A stretch of DNA of 64,000 bases, from positions 1 to 64,000 of the forward strand of contig NZ_PVWN01000005.1 in the NCBI RefSeq assembly GCF_003003885.1, given 5' to 3'. Both the position numbers and the translations under genes were made by a program. The first letter of the stretch is position 1, and the number at the start of each line of letters is the position of its first letter. The DNA is from Chlorogloea sp. CCALA 695 (lineage in GTDB: Bacteria > Cyanobacteriota > Cyanobacteriia > Cyanobacteriales > Chroococcidiopsidaceae). A model generated the notes under the pieces. The model was not told the origin of the DNA and ran no database searches. It saw nothing but the letters and a program-made list of their open reading frames with translations. Below are positions 9,285 to 19,126 of the stretch, piece by piece.

Positions 9285-9845
9285 CTAAACATTTTCTCTA
9301 GTCAACGGGGCTAATTCTTCCTGATCCACAGTAATTACTTGAGGAACAAAAGGCAAATTAGCACCTTGCAAGCCTTTTTTAATTCTGTCGGGAGTTTCTG
9401 GGAAGATAACAAACAACGGATAAATAGCATTAGCTCCTTCACTAAAGATATGTTTGTAGCGAGGAGGCATTACCCATTCGTAATCCTTATCTAGCCAAAC
9501 TTGAATTTGTCGCCAGCGCCGGAGCAAATCGGAAAAATCTTCATCGGGACGGTGAATAAAAATAAAAATTTCTATTCCCGTCTTAATTTTCCACTCTGGA
9601 TCGCACATCAAAATAGCGACTTCACAAGGTAGCATTCGTGCTTCAGTAGTTTTTTCTGCAAGGCTAGAAGCAGGTTGACGCAAGCGCACAATCGGAAAAG
9701 GAATAGTAATTACGCTTTCTTCCGGGCGGCGGAGGCTGGGGACAGCTTCTAAATAAGGTCGATATTGCTTTAGGAGTGCGATCGCTGACAATGGATTGCT
9801 ATACTCTGCCAATAACTGCTCGTAATCAGATTTTTTGCAAGTCAT
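9285..9845 (-). CDS. Hypothetical protein
   Basis: 186 aa, no family recognised. It has no signal peptide or membrane segment. Notable parts are VITIPFPIVRLRQP near residue 45, the strand EIFIFIHRPDEDF near 91-103, and YPLFVIFPETPDRIKKGL near 142-159. The mixture suggests a soluble alpha/beta protein. It lies 130 nt downstream of pilC on the same strand but is separated by an AT-rich gap, so co-transcription with the pil genes is not evident. Confidence 0.6.
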   Translation of the reverse strand: MTCKKSDYEQLLAEYSNPLSAIALLKQYRPYLEAVPSLRRPEESVITIPFPIVRLRQPASSLAEKTTEARMLPCEVAILMCDPEWKIKTGIEIFIFIHRPDEDFSDLLRRWRQIQVWLDKDYEWVMPPRYKHIFSEGANAIYPLFVIFPETPDRIKKGLQGANLPFVPQVITVDQEELAPLTRENV

Positions 9846-9975
9846 ATTATCAAGTTGGCTATTTTTTAATATTTCAGACGAAAAATTTAATAGAGTTTAA
9901 GGTAAATTGCTAAGGCATTAAAGTAAGAAGTTATAATTCATTGGTTATTTTAATACCCGCTACAATTTTTTTGCT

Positions 9976-11205
9976 TTAACCCAAAGTTTCAAATACCTTG
10001 AACATTGGTAAATACATTGATAGTAAAATTATTCCTACCATTCCACCCAAAACGACAATCATAATCGGTTCAATGATACTGGTTAGCGCTTTTACTGATT
10101 GTTCTACCTCATCCTCATAAAAATCTGCAACTTTCATCAGCATTTGGTCTAATTCCCCAGTTTCCTCACCAATACTAATCATTTGAATTGCCATAGCTGG
10201 AAACACAGCATCTTTTTTTAAAGCCAAACTAATCATGCCACCTTGTTGAATCTCTAACCTTGAAGCATCCAAAGCATTAGCAATTACTTGATTTCCCGCA
10301 GTATCGCGGACAATTTCTAGGGCGGTCAAAATGGGTACGCCCGAACGAGTCAAGGCTCCAAAAGTCCGGCTAAAACGAGCTACGGCAGACTTTTGAATTA
10401 AATCGCCAAATAAAGGAACCTTCAAAGAAAGGCGATCGATAGTTTCTCGACCTAGCCGAGTTCGGTAGTATTGTCGCAGAAAGAAACTACCACCAACAAA
10501 TACAGCAAAGGGAATCAGCGCTCTCCAACTTGTAATTATTCCACTAATTGTGAGCATAAACTGCGTTAATGGCGGCAATTCTACACCTAGCTGCTTAAAA
10601 ATATCCGCAAAAATTGGAATTAAAAAGACAGTCATGCCTAAGAAAATCAGCAAGGCTAAAACACCGACAGCAACGGGGTAAGTTAAAGCTGATTTAATTT
10701 GATTTTGTAGTCTAGCAACATCTTCCAACAACTTAGATAAACGATTCATAACTTCGTCAAGTACACCGCCAACCTCTCCGGCTTGTACCATACTGACGTA
10801 CAAAGTATCAAAACATTGAGGGTGTTTTCTCATGGCATCAGAAAGGTTTACACCCTGTTGCACATCCTCACTAATTTCAATTAGAGCTTTTTTTAATTTG
10901 GGATTAGAAGCTTGCTCTGCTAATACCCCAAGACTCCGAACAATTGCTACTCCCGCATTCGTCAACACCGCGAATTGACGAGAAAAAATCGCTTTGTCCT
11001 TCACCGAAACTTTTGCCAAAGAGGCTTGAAATTGACTTAAGTCTAAATTCCCACTTAGCTTAAATTCTTGAGCTTGCTTCAAATCTTGAATTGTAAGCCC
11101 CTTTTCTCTCAAGCTAGAACGGGCTATAAATGGAGAAGCTGCTACAATTTTCTCTTTTCTGGCATTCCCTTTAGAATCTCGAACGCGAGCGACGTAAGTA
11201 GGCAT
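9976..11205 (-). CDS. pilC: Type IV pilus inner-membrane platform protein PilC
   Basis: 409 aa, the usual length for GspF/PilC. It contains two GspF repeats: KDKAIFSRQFAVLTNAGVAI near residues 68-88, and SAVARFSRTFGALTRSGVPI near 272-292. Three strongly hydrophobic segments (about 172-194, 222-245 and 376-398) are the expected membrane helices. PilC is the platform in the cytoplasmic membrane on which PilB and PilT act to extend and retract pili. It is the last gene of the pilB-pilT-pilC cluster; AGGA stands about 10 nt before the ATG. Confidence 0.95.
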   Translation of the reverse strand: MPTYVARVRDSKGNARKEKIVAASPFIARSSLREKGLTIQDLKQAQEFKLSGNLDLSQFQASLAKVSVKDKAIFSRQFAVLTNAGVAIVRSLGVLAEQASNPKLKKALIEISEDVQQGVNLSDAMRKHPQCFDTLYVSMVQAGEVGGVLDEVMNRLSKLLEDVARLQNQIKSALTYPVAVGVLALLIFLGMTVFLIPIFADIFKQLGVELPPLTQFMLTISGIITSWRALIPFAVFVGGSFFLRQYYRTRLGRETIDRLSLKVPLFGDLIQKSAVARFSRTFGALTRSGVPILTALEIVRDTAGNQVIANALDASRLEIQQGGMISLALKKDAVFPAMAIQMISIGEETGELDQMLMKVADFYEDEVEQSVKALTSIIEPIMIVVLGGMVGIILLSMYLPMFKVFETLG

Positions 11206-11262
11206 AGCCGATTTCCTAATAATTTGTGATTAAAGCTGATAACGTAGCAAATAGAGAAAAAA

Positions 11263-12390
11263 CTAACGAGCCGTCATCCCCGCCATCCCTGGTTTTGTTC
11301 CCGGTGCTGTTCCAGGAACTCCACCAATCAAACGCTGGAACTCGTCAGTTTTAGAAGTTTTAGACATCGCCGCTTCAAAAGATATAGTTCCAGCTTTGTA
11401 CAAGTCTGCTAAAACTTTCTCCAAAGTTTGCATCCCCAACTTACCCCCCGTTTGAATGGCTGAGTAAATTTGCGCGGTTTTGCCTTCCCGAATTAAGTTA
11501 GAAATCGCTGGAGTAACGATCATAATTTCTTGGGCCATTACTCGCCCAAATTCGTTGGCTTTGGGCTTTTTTCTCGATACCAAAGTTTGACTAAATACAG
11601 CAATTAACGAGTTAGATAGCTGCACACGGATCTGTTGTTGCTGTTCGGAGGGAAAAACATCCACCATCCGGTCAACGGTTTGAGCAGCCGAACTTGTGTG
11701 CAATGTCCCAAATACTAAGTGACCAGTTTCCGCCGCCGAAACCGCCAATTGGATAGTTTCCAAGTCGCGCATCTCCCCCACCAAAATCACGTCTGGATCT
11801 TCGCGTAAAGCGGCTCTCAAAGCGTTGGCAAAGCTTCTAGTATCTTCTCCAACTTGACGTTGGTGAATCAAACTTTTAAGTGGCTCGTAAATAAATTCGA
11901 TCGGATCTTCCACCGTCAGAATATGCTCAGCGCGAGTCATGTTAATGTTATTGATCATCGAAGCTAAGGTTGTGGTTTTGCCTGATCCGGTGGGGCCAGT
12001 TACCAGTACAAGTCCTCTAGGCTTTTCTGATATTTCCCGGACGATGTTGGGCAAATTCAAGGTTTCCATTGCCGGAATTTTAGAAGACAACGCCCGTAAA
12101 CAAGCTGCGTAAGCACCGCGATCTTTGTACACATTGACCCGGAAGCGAGCTAATCCTTTTACGCCATAAGAACAATCGAGTTCCCAGTTTTGCTCTAAGT
12201 TTTTGCGTTGGGTGTTGTTGAGCATACTAAATATCAGGCGCTGACACTGTTCTTGGGTCAATGGTTCGTGTTCTGTAGGTGTTAATTTGCCACTAATACG
12301 AATGTAGGGCGGTAAACCCGCCGATAGGTGCAAGTCAGAGCCACCACTTGTTACTACTTGTTCCATTAAGTCTTCAATCATATATTCCAT
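11263..12390 (-). CDS. pilT: Type IV pilus retraction ATPase PilT
   Basis: 375 aa. The PilT signature is clear: GGSDLHLSAGLPPYIRISG at residues 16-34, Walker A GPTGSGKTT near 133-141, the ILTVEDPIEF Asp box, Walker B DVILVGEMRD, and the AETGHLVFGTLHT His box. The last ~20 residues form a Gly/Pro-rich tail not needed for ATPase function. The protein powers pilus retraction for twitching motility and DNA uptake. A strong AAGGAG lies 7 nt before the ATG at 12390, which fixes the start. It is spaced 72 nt from pilB and 57 nt from pilC. Confidence 0.95.
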   Translation of the reverse strand: MEYMIEDLMEQVVTSGGSDLHLSAGLPPYIRISGKLTPTEHEPLTQEQCQRLIFSMLNNTQRKNLEQNWELDCSYGVKGLARFRVNVYKDRGAYAACLRALSSKIPAMETLNLPNIVREISEKPRGLVLVTGPTGSGKTTTLASMINNINMTRAEHILTVEDPIEFIYEPLKSLIHQRQVGEDTRSFANALRAALREDPDVILVGEMRDLETIQLAVSAAETGHLVFGTLHTSSAAQTVDRMVDVFPSEQQQQIRVQLSNSLIAVFSQTLVSRKKPKANEFGRVMAQEIMIVTPAISNLIREGKTAQIYSAIQTGGKLGMQTLEKVLADLYKAGTISFEAAMSKTSKTDEFQRLIGGVPGTAPGTKPGMAGMTAR

Positions 12391-12462
12391 GTTTTTTCTC
12401 CTTGTTAAATATATTTACGGTCAGAAATAGCAACGTCTTTTTGGTTCAAAAATTAAATCTAT

Positions 12463-14460
12463 TTATTCTTGAAAGCGAACGGTCATGCAGTAGGGACAGT
12501 CTAGCCACTCTTGTCGTAATTGAGCATGACAAGTACGGCACTCAAGAGAGCTTTTACGCTTAGACTTGAGTTCAGCTTCTAAACCTGAATCTGTAAAGGT
12601 TACTCGTTCTACTTCTTCTAACGTGGTACTTCCTTCTCGTACCAGGTTGAGGCTGTAAGCTAATAAAGTCACCATCCCTTCTTCTACAGCAACTTCTTTG
12701 AGCCTTTCGGTGGGCGCTCCTTCGGTAATCAAAGTTTGCAACTGCTCGGTAATCCGCATTACTTCATAAACCCCACACCGTCCTTTGTAACCTATTCCAC
12801 TACAGTTTGAGCAAAGTTCTCCCGCACTTCGAGCTTGCTGGATTTGATCTGGTTGCAAAGCATTGGCTTTATACAAACTAATAGATACGTCTTGAGAAGA
12901 CGTAGTTAAACCAAATCGAGCAAGTTCGGCGGTACTAGGCGTGTAAGCAATTTTGCACTCAGTACAAACCCGCCGGACTAAACGTTGAGCGACCACACCC
13001 AGCAGCGAACCCGATACCATGAATGGCTCTACGCCCATTTCATCTAACCGCGAGATGGCTCCGGCGGCATCGTTGGTATGGAGAGTCGTTAATACTAAGT
13101 GTCCAGTTAAGGCAGCTTCAATAGCTGTTTTGGCTGTTTCTTTATCGCGGGTTTCTCCCACTAAGATCACATCGGGATCTTGGCGCAAGAAAGAGCGCAA
13201 AATTGACGCAAAATCCATCCCTTTTTCCCGAATTACCTGTACCTGAGTAATTCCTGGCAAAGAATACTCAATCGGGTCTTCGGCGGTGCAAATGTTTACG
13301 CCCGGATCGTTGCGTTCAGATAAAACGGAGTATAAAGTAGTTGATTTGCCTGAACCTGTAGGGCCTGTAACCAGTAATAACCCAAAGGGACGACTAGCCA
13401 TATCTCTAACCGTTTGCAAACAAATGGGGTCGCTAATTAATTTATCTAAGCCAAGCTGGGTAGCGGCGTTGTCTAAAATCCGCAGCACGACTTTTTCGCC
13501 GTAGCGGCTGGGTAAGGTACTAACTCGAAAGTCTACTTTGCGCCCTTCAAACATCCGCCGAATCCGCCCATCTTGAGGCATCCGCCGCTCGGCAATGTCT
13601 AATTCAGCAATAATCTTAAGTCGGGCGGTAACGGCAGCAACAATTTGTTTGGGTAAAGGCTCAAAAGCTTTACGCAATACGCCATCTTTGCGAAACCGAA
13701 TGCGGAGATTTTCCTCTTGAGGTTCGACGTGAATATCCGAAACTTTTTCTTGCAGCGCTTTGACAAGAATTTTATTGACTAGGGCAATGATTGGAGCCGC
13801 CGCCGCATCTTGAACGGCGGCTCCTAAGTCTGCGTCAAGATCTTCGGGAGCCAATTGCAAGTCTAGGTTTTCTAATTCTGACTTGACATCAACGGACTTT
13901 TCTATGTCTATAAGCTTTTGTTTTTCAACTTGTTCGTCTAAATATTTGGAGAGGATTTGCTGAAAGTCGTCTTGGGTGATAACCATCCTCTGTAAACTCA
14001 AACCTTTAGGGCGCAAAATTCGGTTTAAGGTGTCTTGAGCATCTAAATTATCAGGATCGACCATCGCCACTAGCACCGATGGGGGTGGCGTATCATTTTG
14101 CGATAGAGGAATGATACGATAGCGACGACAAGCATCGACCGGAATTAGCGTGTTGATTAAGTTTCCGGCGGTAGTGAGGCTGGTTTCACTAACTTCAGGA
14201 TCGAGAGATTCAACGCCGTAAAGAATTTTTAGCTCAAATAATTGTTGTTTTTTATAGTGTCTAATTAAGTCAGGGGTAAGTTGTTTCCCCGTAATCGCCT
14301 CTAAAGCATCGGTCAAAGACTTTCCTGATTGGCGGCTTTGAGTTAAAGCTTGATTTATTTGGTCGCGGTTAGCAAAACCAGCTTCAATTACTTTGTTGCT
14401 AAAAGGAGATAGGTCATCTTTAACAATTAGCGCCCTTCGCTGCTGGGGAGAATAAGTCAT
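12463..14460 (-). CDS. pilB: Type IV pilus assembly ATPase PilB
   Basis: 665 aa. It has an N-terminal MshEN-type region followed by the GspE/PilB ATPase core: Walker A GPTGSGKSTTL, the CTAEDPIEY Asp box, Walker B DVILVGETRD, and the GHLVLTTLHTNDA His box. The zinc motif CTECKIAY...CSNC...GRCGVYEV is as in PilB. In addition, the extreme C-terminus carries another four-cysteine unit (CRTC...CPYC), a probable second zinc ribbon. The protein drives pilus extension at the cytoplasmic membrane. It is the first gene of the pilB-pilT-pilC unit; no clear ribosome-binding site is visible. Confidence 0.95.
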   Translation of the reverse strand: MTYSPQQRRALIVKDDLSPFSNKVIEAGFANRDQINQALTQSRQSGKSLTDALEAITGKQLTPDLIRHYKKQQLFELKILYGVESLDPEVSETSLTTAGNLINTLIPVDACRRYRIIPLSQNDTPPPSVLVAMVDPDNLDAQDTLNRILRPKGLSLQRMVITQDDFQQILSKYLDEQVEKQKLIDIEKSVDVKSELENLDLQLAPEDLDADLGAAVQDAAAAPIIALVNKILVKALQEKVSDIHVEPQEENLRIRFRKDGVLRKAFEPLPKQIVAAVTARLKIIAELDIAERRMPQDGRIRRMFEGRKVDFRVSTLPSRYGEKVVLRILDNAATQLGLDKLISDPICLQTVRDMASRPFGLLLVTGPTGSGKSTTLYSVLSERNDPGVNICTAEDPIEYSLPGITQVQVIREKGMDFASILRSFLRQDPDVILVGETRDKETAKTAIEAALTGHLVLTTLHTNDAAGAISRLDEMGVEPFMVSGSLLGVVAQRLVRRVCTECKIAYTPSTAELARFGLTTSSQDVSISLYKANALQPDQIQQARSAGELCSNCSGIGYKGRCGVYEVMRITEQLQTLITEGAPTERLKEVAVEEGMVTLLAYSLNLVREGSTTLEEVERVTFTDSGLEAELKSKRKSSLECRTCHAQLRQEWLDCPYCMTVRFQE

Positions 14461-14918
14461 AAGTTTTTGGGATAAAAGTTGCTATAGATAGAGTATGCCC
14501 AAACTCTGGGTTAGAGTTGCTATCCCAAAGCATTTTGTGGCAAAAAATATCAGCAGAGATATTTGGAGAGAATTTTTAGGGGTCTGAAGTTGCCCGAAAT
14601 GACTCAAGAAAGTCAAAATTAAGTCTTTAGCTGGACGGAGCGTTTAGAGCAAAACCCTAGGAAAAAACCTTTATAACTATTAACTAGCAACAAAATGTCT
14701 TCCTCAAGCAGTTTATTTTTAAAACTTTGTTATTCCAGCGTTAATTGGTGCATCCTTAGAGAAGGTGACACCAATTAAATATGCCTCTTGAAGCACAGTT
14801 TTGAGTGTCTGGGATTAGTGCATAATGGTGGACGAGGAAAAATAAAGCAGTAATAAACTAAATTAATACAGATTCCCCAAAAACATCAAACCTAACAATC
14901 GAGACAACAACACCAACA
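14461..14918. other. Divergent intergenic region between pilB and grpE
   Basis: 458 bp carrying the promoters of the pil cluster (-) and the chaperone operon (+). It holds one striking inverted repeat (listed separately at 14741-14778). No CIRCE element (TTAGCACTC and its mirror) is seen, and no small gene is recognised. Confidence 0.5.
14741..14778. promoter_or_regulatory. 10-bp perfect inverted repeat upstream of grpE
   Basis: The arms TTAATTGGTG (14741-14750) and CACCAATTAA (14769-14778) are separated by 18 nt. The element lies 140 nt before the grpE ATG, between the divergent pilB and grpE genes. The arm length and spacing fit a dimeric regulator's operator or a transcript hairpin. It is unlike CIRCE. 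Confidence 0.5.
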
Positions 14919-15569
14919 ATGAATTCTAACTTCGATCCAAATAGCGAGGAATTTCCTCAAGCGGAATCTACTAATTTATCGGGCGATGAAATTGCTTTAG
15001 AGGAAAATTCTGTCGCCCCCCCTAAAGAAAATAATCCCAACTATCAACAATTATTGGGAGAAAAAGAGCAGCAAATAGCATCACTGCAAAGTCAGGTTGA
15101 AGAACGTACTAGCCAATACTTGCGAATTGTGGCGGATTTTGATAATTTCCGCAAAAGATCGCAAAAAGAAAAAGAAGAGTTAGACCAGCTTATTAAAGGC
15201 AATACTATTACCGAACTGCTACCAATCGTGGATAATTTTGAACGGGCGCGATCGCAACTTAAACCTCAAACTGAGGCGGAAATGAGCATCCACAAAAGTT
15301 ATCAAAGCGTTTATAAACAACTGGTAGATGGTCTTAAGCGCTTGGGAGTTGCCCCCATGCGTCCAGAAGGGCAGGAATTTAATCCAAGTCTTCATGAAGC
15401 TGTCATGCGTAGTCCCAGCGTTGAACCTGAAGGGACAATATTAGAGGAATTAGTGCGAGGATACTTTTTAGGCGATCGCATTTTGCGCCACGCTATGGTC
15501 AAAGTTGCGGCTCCGATGGAAAATGAGCTAAATTCAGAAGAAAATTCCCCTTTACCAGAAGAAAGTTAA
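14919..15569 (+). CDS. grpE: Nucleotide exchange factor GrpE
   Basis: 216 aa. An acidic disordered N-terminus (1-40) leads into a coiled coil around LLGEKEQQIASLQSQVEERT. The GrpE core follows, with RIVADFDNFRKRSQKEKEEL near residues 69-88 and the beta-domain GVAPMRPEGQEFNPSLHEAV near 145-164. It releases ADP from DnaK. It is the first gene of grpE-dnaK-dnaJ-tusA-rsgA, with 73 nt to dnaK. Confidence 0.95.
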   Translation: MNSNFDPNSEEFPQAESTNLSGDEIALEENSVAPPKENNPNYQQLLGEKEQQIASLQSQVEERTSQYLRIVADFDNFRKRSQKEKEELDQLIKGNTITELLPIVDNFERARSQLKPQTEAEMSIHKSYQSVYKQLVDGLKRLGVAPMRPEGQEFNPSLHEAVMRSPSVEPEGTILEELVRGYFLGDRILRHAMVKVAAPMENELNSEENSPLPEES

Positions 15570-15642
15570 GTTGCCCTAATTAGGAATTACAACTTGCTTG
15601 TTAAAAAAACCGATCCATTCAATAACCTAGATACTACTAAGC

Positions 15643-17616
15643 ATGGGAAAAGTCATTGGCATCGACTTAGGCACAACAAATAGTTGTGTTGCCATCTTAG
15701 AAGGTGGCCAACCAACTGTAATCGCTAACTCTGAAGGCGGACGAACTACCCCAAGTGTTGTTGCCTTTGGCAAAGGTAGCGATCGCTTAGTTGGTCAATT
15801 GGCGAAGCGGCAAGCGGTAACAAACGCCGAAAATACGATTTATAGTATCAAGCGGTTTATTGGTCGTCGCTGGGATGATACAGCCTCAGAGCGCCAAAGA
15901 GTCACCTATAAGTGCGTCAAGGGGAGAGACGATACCGTTGATGTACAAATTCGCGGACGTAATTACACTCCGCAAGAAATATCGGCGATGATTCTGTACA
16001 AGCTCAAACAAGATGCGGAAAACTTTTTGGGAGAAACCGTAGATAGTGCGGTGATTACAGTTCCAGCTTATTTTACTGATGCTCAAAGACAAGCAACCAA
16101 AGACGCTGGCACTATAGCCGGGTTAGAAGTTCTCCGCATTGTCAATGAACCCACCGCCGCCGCCCTTGCCTACGGATTAGATAAGGGTCAAGAACAGAAA
16201 ATTTTGGTATTTGACTTAGGCGGTGGAACCTTTGATGTCTCAATTTTGCAGCTTGGCGATGGCGTATTTGAAGTCAAAGCAACTTCTGGTAACAATCACT
16301 TAGGGGGCGATGATTTTGATAACTGTATAGTTTTGTGGATGCTCTCCCAATTTCAAGAACAGGAAAAAATTGACCTGTCCCAAGACAAAATGGCAACTCA
16401 GAGGCTTAGAGAGGCCGCAGAAAAAGCAAAAATAGAACTTTCTACCCTGGGCGCAACATCAATTAATTTACCCTTTATTACTGCCGATGCTACAGGTCCA
16501 AAACATTTAGCAATGGAACTAAGTCGCTCCAAATTTGAGGAGATAGTTGCTCACTTAGTAGAAAGAACTATCGAACCAATGGTACAGGCGCTTAAAGACT
16601 CCGAACTTAAACCCGCAGAAATCGACAAAGTAATTTTAGTGGGCGGTTCGACCCGAATCCCGGCGGTACAAAGTGCGCTGCAAAAGTTCTTTGGCGGCAA
16701 AGCTACCGATAGATCCGTCAACCCTGATGAAGCAGTAGCTTTAGGGGCGGCTATTCAAGGTGGGGTATTAAGTGGCGAGGTTCAAGAGGTATTGCTGCTA
16801 GATGTTACGCCCCTATCGCTGGGCATCGAAACTTTAGGAGAAGTATTTACTAAAGTAATCGAACGCAATCGGACAATTCCCACTAGCAAAGCCCAAATAT
16901 TTTCTACAGCCACCGATGGACAAATTTCTGTAGAAATTCACGTCCTCCAAGGCGAACGAGCAATGGCAACGGATAATAACAGCCTAGGACGATTTGTCCT
17001 AGCAGGTATTCCCCCCGCACCGCGCGGAATGCCGCAAATTGAAGTAAGTTTTGAAATTGATGTCAACGGGATATTAAAGGTTGCGGCTCAAGACAAAGGA
17101 ACGGGTAGGGAACAAAGCATTCGGATCACAAGTACGGGAGGATTAAGCACTAGCGAAATAGAGCGCATGCGCCAAGAAGCAGAAATTTATGCTGACCAAG
17201 ATAAAAAACGTATTGACCTAATCGAGTTAAAAAATCAAGCAGAAAATTTGATTTACAGCTACGAATCAACGTTAAAAGATAACGGTACTTTAATTGCTCA
17301 AGAGTTGAAAATCCAAGCAGAGGAGAGCATAACTCTAGTTAGAGGACTATTTGTCGATCCAGAAGTTACCACCGAAAGGGTGCATCAACAAATAGACAAC
17401 TTCCAGCAGTTATTGCTAACAATTGGCACTAGCGTCTATCGAAAAGCTAATTCTTCAGAAGCAAGCGACTCTATAGAAACTACAATATTACCGACCAATA
17501 GAGAAACAAGTACCCAGTTTACCAAGACTTCAGTACCAATAACTCAAGAAGAATTTGACTTAGATTTTGCTGAAGAAGATAGCACAGTCACCGTTGACTA
17601 TGAAGCAATTGAATAG
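15643..17616 (+). CDS. dnaK: Molecular chaperone DnaK (Hsp70)
   Basis: 657 aa. The signature sequences are present: [17 protein letters not shown] at the start, [14 protein letters not shown] near residues 191-204, and [14 protein letters not shown] near 330-343. The substrate-binding domain includes [20 protein letters not shown]. The C-terminus ends in an acidic segment rather than the long Gly-rich tail of some paralogues. Cyanobacteria carry several dnaK genes; which paralogue this is cannot be settled here. Position directly after grpE and before dnaJ indicates the general folding machine. Confidence 0.95.
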   Translation: MGKVIGIDLGTTNSCVAILEGGQPTVIANSEGGRTTPSVVAFGKGSDRLVGQLAKRQAVTNAENTIYSIKRFIGRRWDDTASERQRVTYKCVKGRDDTVDVQIRGRNYTPQEISAMILYKLKQDAENFLGETVDSAVITVPAYFTDAQRQATKDAGTIAGLEVLRIVNEPTAAALAYGLDKGQEQKILVFDLGGGTFDVSILQLGDGVFEVKATSGNNHLGGDDFDNCIVLWMLSQFQEQEKIDLSQDKMATQRLREAAEKAKIELSTLGATSINLPFITADATGPKHLAMELSRSKFEEIVAHLVERTIEPMVQALKDSELKPAEIDKVILVGGSTRIPAVQSALQKFFGGKATDRSVNPDEAVALGAAIQGGVLSGEVQEVLLLDVTPLSLGIETLGEVFTKVIERNRTIPTSKAQIFSTATDGQISVEIHVLQGERAMATDNNSLGRFVLAGIPPAPRGMPQIEVSFEIDVNGILKVAAQDKGTGREQSIRITSTGGLSTSEIERMRQEAEIYADQDKKRIDLIELKNQAENLIYSYESTLKDNGTLIAQELKIQAEESITLVRGLFVDPEVTTERVHQQIDNFQQLLLTIGTSVYRKANSSEASDSIETTILPTNRETSTQFTKTSVPITQEEFDLDFAEEDSTVTVDYEAIE

Positions 17617-17741
17617 AGTAGGATTGTTGTAACTAAAATTATTTGTCTACATTCAAGAATAGAACTAACTATTACTCTTGCTCATAGCTAATAAATTTTC
17701 GCTCCACTCGTAAACTTTATCTATAAACGAAGCAGCGCTCT

Positions 17742-18875
17742 ATGGCCCGCGACTACTACGAAATTCTGGGTGTCTCTCGTAATGCAGACAAAGAAGAACT
17801 AAAATCCTCTTACCGCCGCCTAGCCCGGAAATATCATCCTGATGTCAATAAAGAAGCTGGGGCTGAAGACCGCTTTAAAGAAATTAGTCGTGCTTACGAA
17901 GTCTTGTCGGAACCAGATACCCGTGACAGGTATGATCGCTTTGGCGAGGCGGGAGTCTCAGCCGGTGCTGGGGGGGTAGGGTTTCAAGACTTTGGCGATG
18001 CGGGCGGCTTTGCCGATATTTTTGAGAATTTATTTAATAACTTCGCAGGCGGTGTTCCAGGAGGGCAGAGCCAAAGGCGACGCAATGGGCCAGTACGCGG
18101 CGACGACTTGCGTTTAGACTTGAGACTAGACTTTCGCGAAGCTGTATTTGGTGGCGAAAAAGAAATTCGCATCTCGCACCTAGAAACTTGCCAAGTGTGT
18201 AGCGGTTCGGGCGCTAAACCTGGTACTCGTCCCCGGAGTTGCTCGACTTGTACGGGGTCGGGGCAAGTGCGCCGCGTGACTAGAACGCCTTTTGGGAGTT
18301 TTACTCAAGTATCGGCTTGTCCTACTTGTAATGGTACGGGGCAGATGATTGAGGATAAATGCGAAACTTGTTCTGGGGTTGGGGCGCACCAAGTTACTAA
18401 GAAACTAAAAATTACGATTCCTGCTGGGGTAGATAACGGTACGCGCTTACGCATCTCCGCAGAGGGCGATTCTGGGCAGCGCAACGGGCCTCCAGGGGAC
18501 TTGTACGTATATTTGTTCATTAATGAAGATGCGGAGTTTAAGCGCGACGGCATAAATATTTTGTCAGAAATAAAAATTAGTTATTTACAGGCCATTTTAG
18601 GCGCGCGAATTGAAATAAGTACGGTTGATGGATTGGTAGAACAAGCGATCGCGCCAGGAACCCAGCCAAATATAGTGTTGACGTTGGAAGACCGGGGCGT
18701 ACCGCGTTTAGGCAATCCTGTTAGTAGAGGAAATCACTTAGTTACTGTTTTAGTCGATATTCCGACCAAACTTAGTAGCGAGGAACGGGAGTTACTAGAA
18801 AAATTGGCAAAAATAAAAGGCGATCGCACGGGTAAAGGTGGGAGAGATGGTTTGTTTGGTAAATTATTTCAGTAA
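17742..18875 (+). CDS. dnaJ: Co-chaperone DnaJ (Hsp40, type A)
   Basis: 377 aa. The J domain is at residues 1-70, with the HPD motif in KYHPDVNK. A Gly/Phe-rich linker precedes four CxxCxGxG zinc units ([32 protein letters not shown] at about 147-212). The C-terminal substrate-binding domains follow. It stimulates the DnaK ATPase. Its TAA overlaps the ATG of tusA by one base, so translation is probably coupled. Confidence 0.95.
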   Translation: MARDYYEILGVSRNADKEELKSSYRRLARKYHPDVNKEAGAEDRFKEISRAYEVLSEPDTRDRYDRFGEAGVSAGAGGVGFQDFGDAGGFADIFENLFNNFAGGVPGGQSQRRRNGPVRGDDLRLDLRLDFREAVFGGEKEIRISHLETCQVCSGSGAKPGTRPRSCSTCTGSGQVRRVTRTPFGSFTQVSACPTCNGTGQMIEDKCETCSGVGAHQVTKKLKITIPAGVDNGTRLRISAEGDSGQRNGPPGDLYVYLFINEDAEFKRDGINILSEIKISYLQAILGARIEISTVDGLVEQAIAPGTQPNIVLTLEDRGVPRLGNPVSRGNHLVTVLVDIPTKLSSEERELLEKLAKIKGDRTGKGGRDGLFGKLFQ

Positions 18876-19126
18876 TGAGTAATATATCTTGCCCAGATGA
18901 TCGGCTAGACTTGCGCGGCACTCCTTGCCCAATTAACTTTGTGAGGACTAAATTGCGTTTGGAGCAAATGCCGCCAGGGGCATTACTTGAAGTATGGCTA
19001 GACCCTGGAGAACCTATTGAGCAAGTCCCCGATAGTTTAACTATGGCAGGTTATAGTATTGAGCAAATAGCCGCCGTTGCCAGTTACTATTGCTTATTAG
19101 TTCGCCGTCCCCTTGCTATGACATGA
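18875..19126 (+). CDS. TusA-family sulfurtransferase
   Basis: 83 aa. It has the SirA/TusA fold signature: LDLRGTPCPINFVRTKLRLE, with the conserved Cys-Pro-x-x near residue 18, then MPPGALLEVWLDPGEP. The family relays sulfur in tRNA thiolation or molybdenum cofactor work. It is wedged between dnaJ (1-nt overlap) and rsgA (ATGA overlap), a compact arrangement suggesting translational coupling of a protein-quality or ribosome operon. Its partner enzyme is unknown. Confidence 0.85.
   Translation: MSNISCPDDRLDLRGTPCPINFVRTKLRLEQMPPGALLEVWLDPGEPIEQVPDSLTMAGYSIEQIAAVASYYCLLVRRPLAMT

Noticed and set aside
14461-14918. CIRCE (HrcA) operator upstream of grpE
   Set aside because: The TTAGCACTC-type repeat is not present; the inverted repeat found there has a different sequence.
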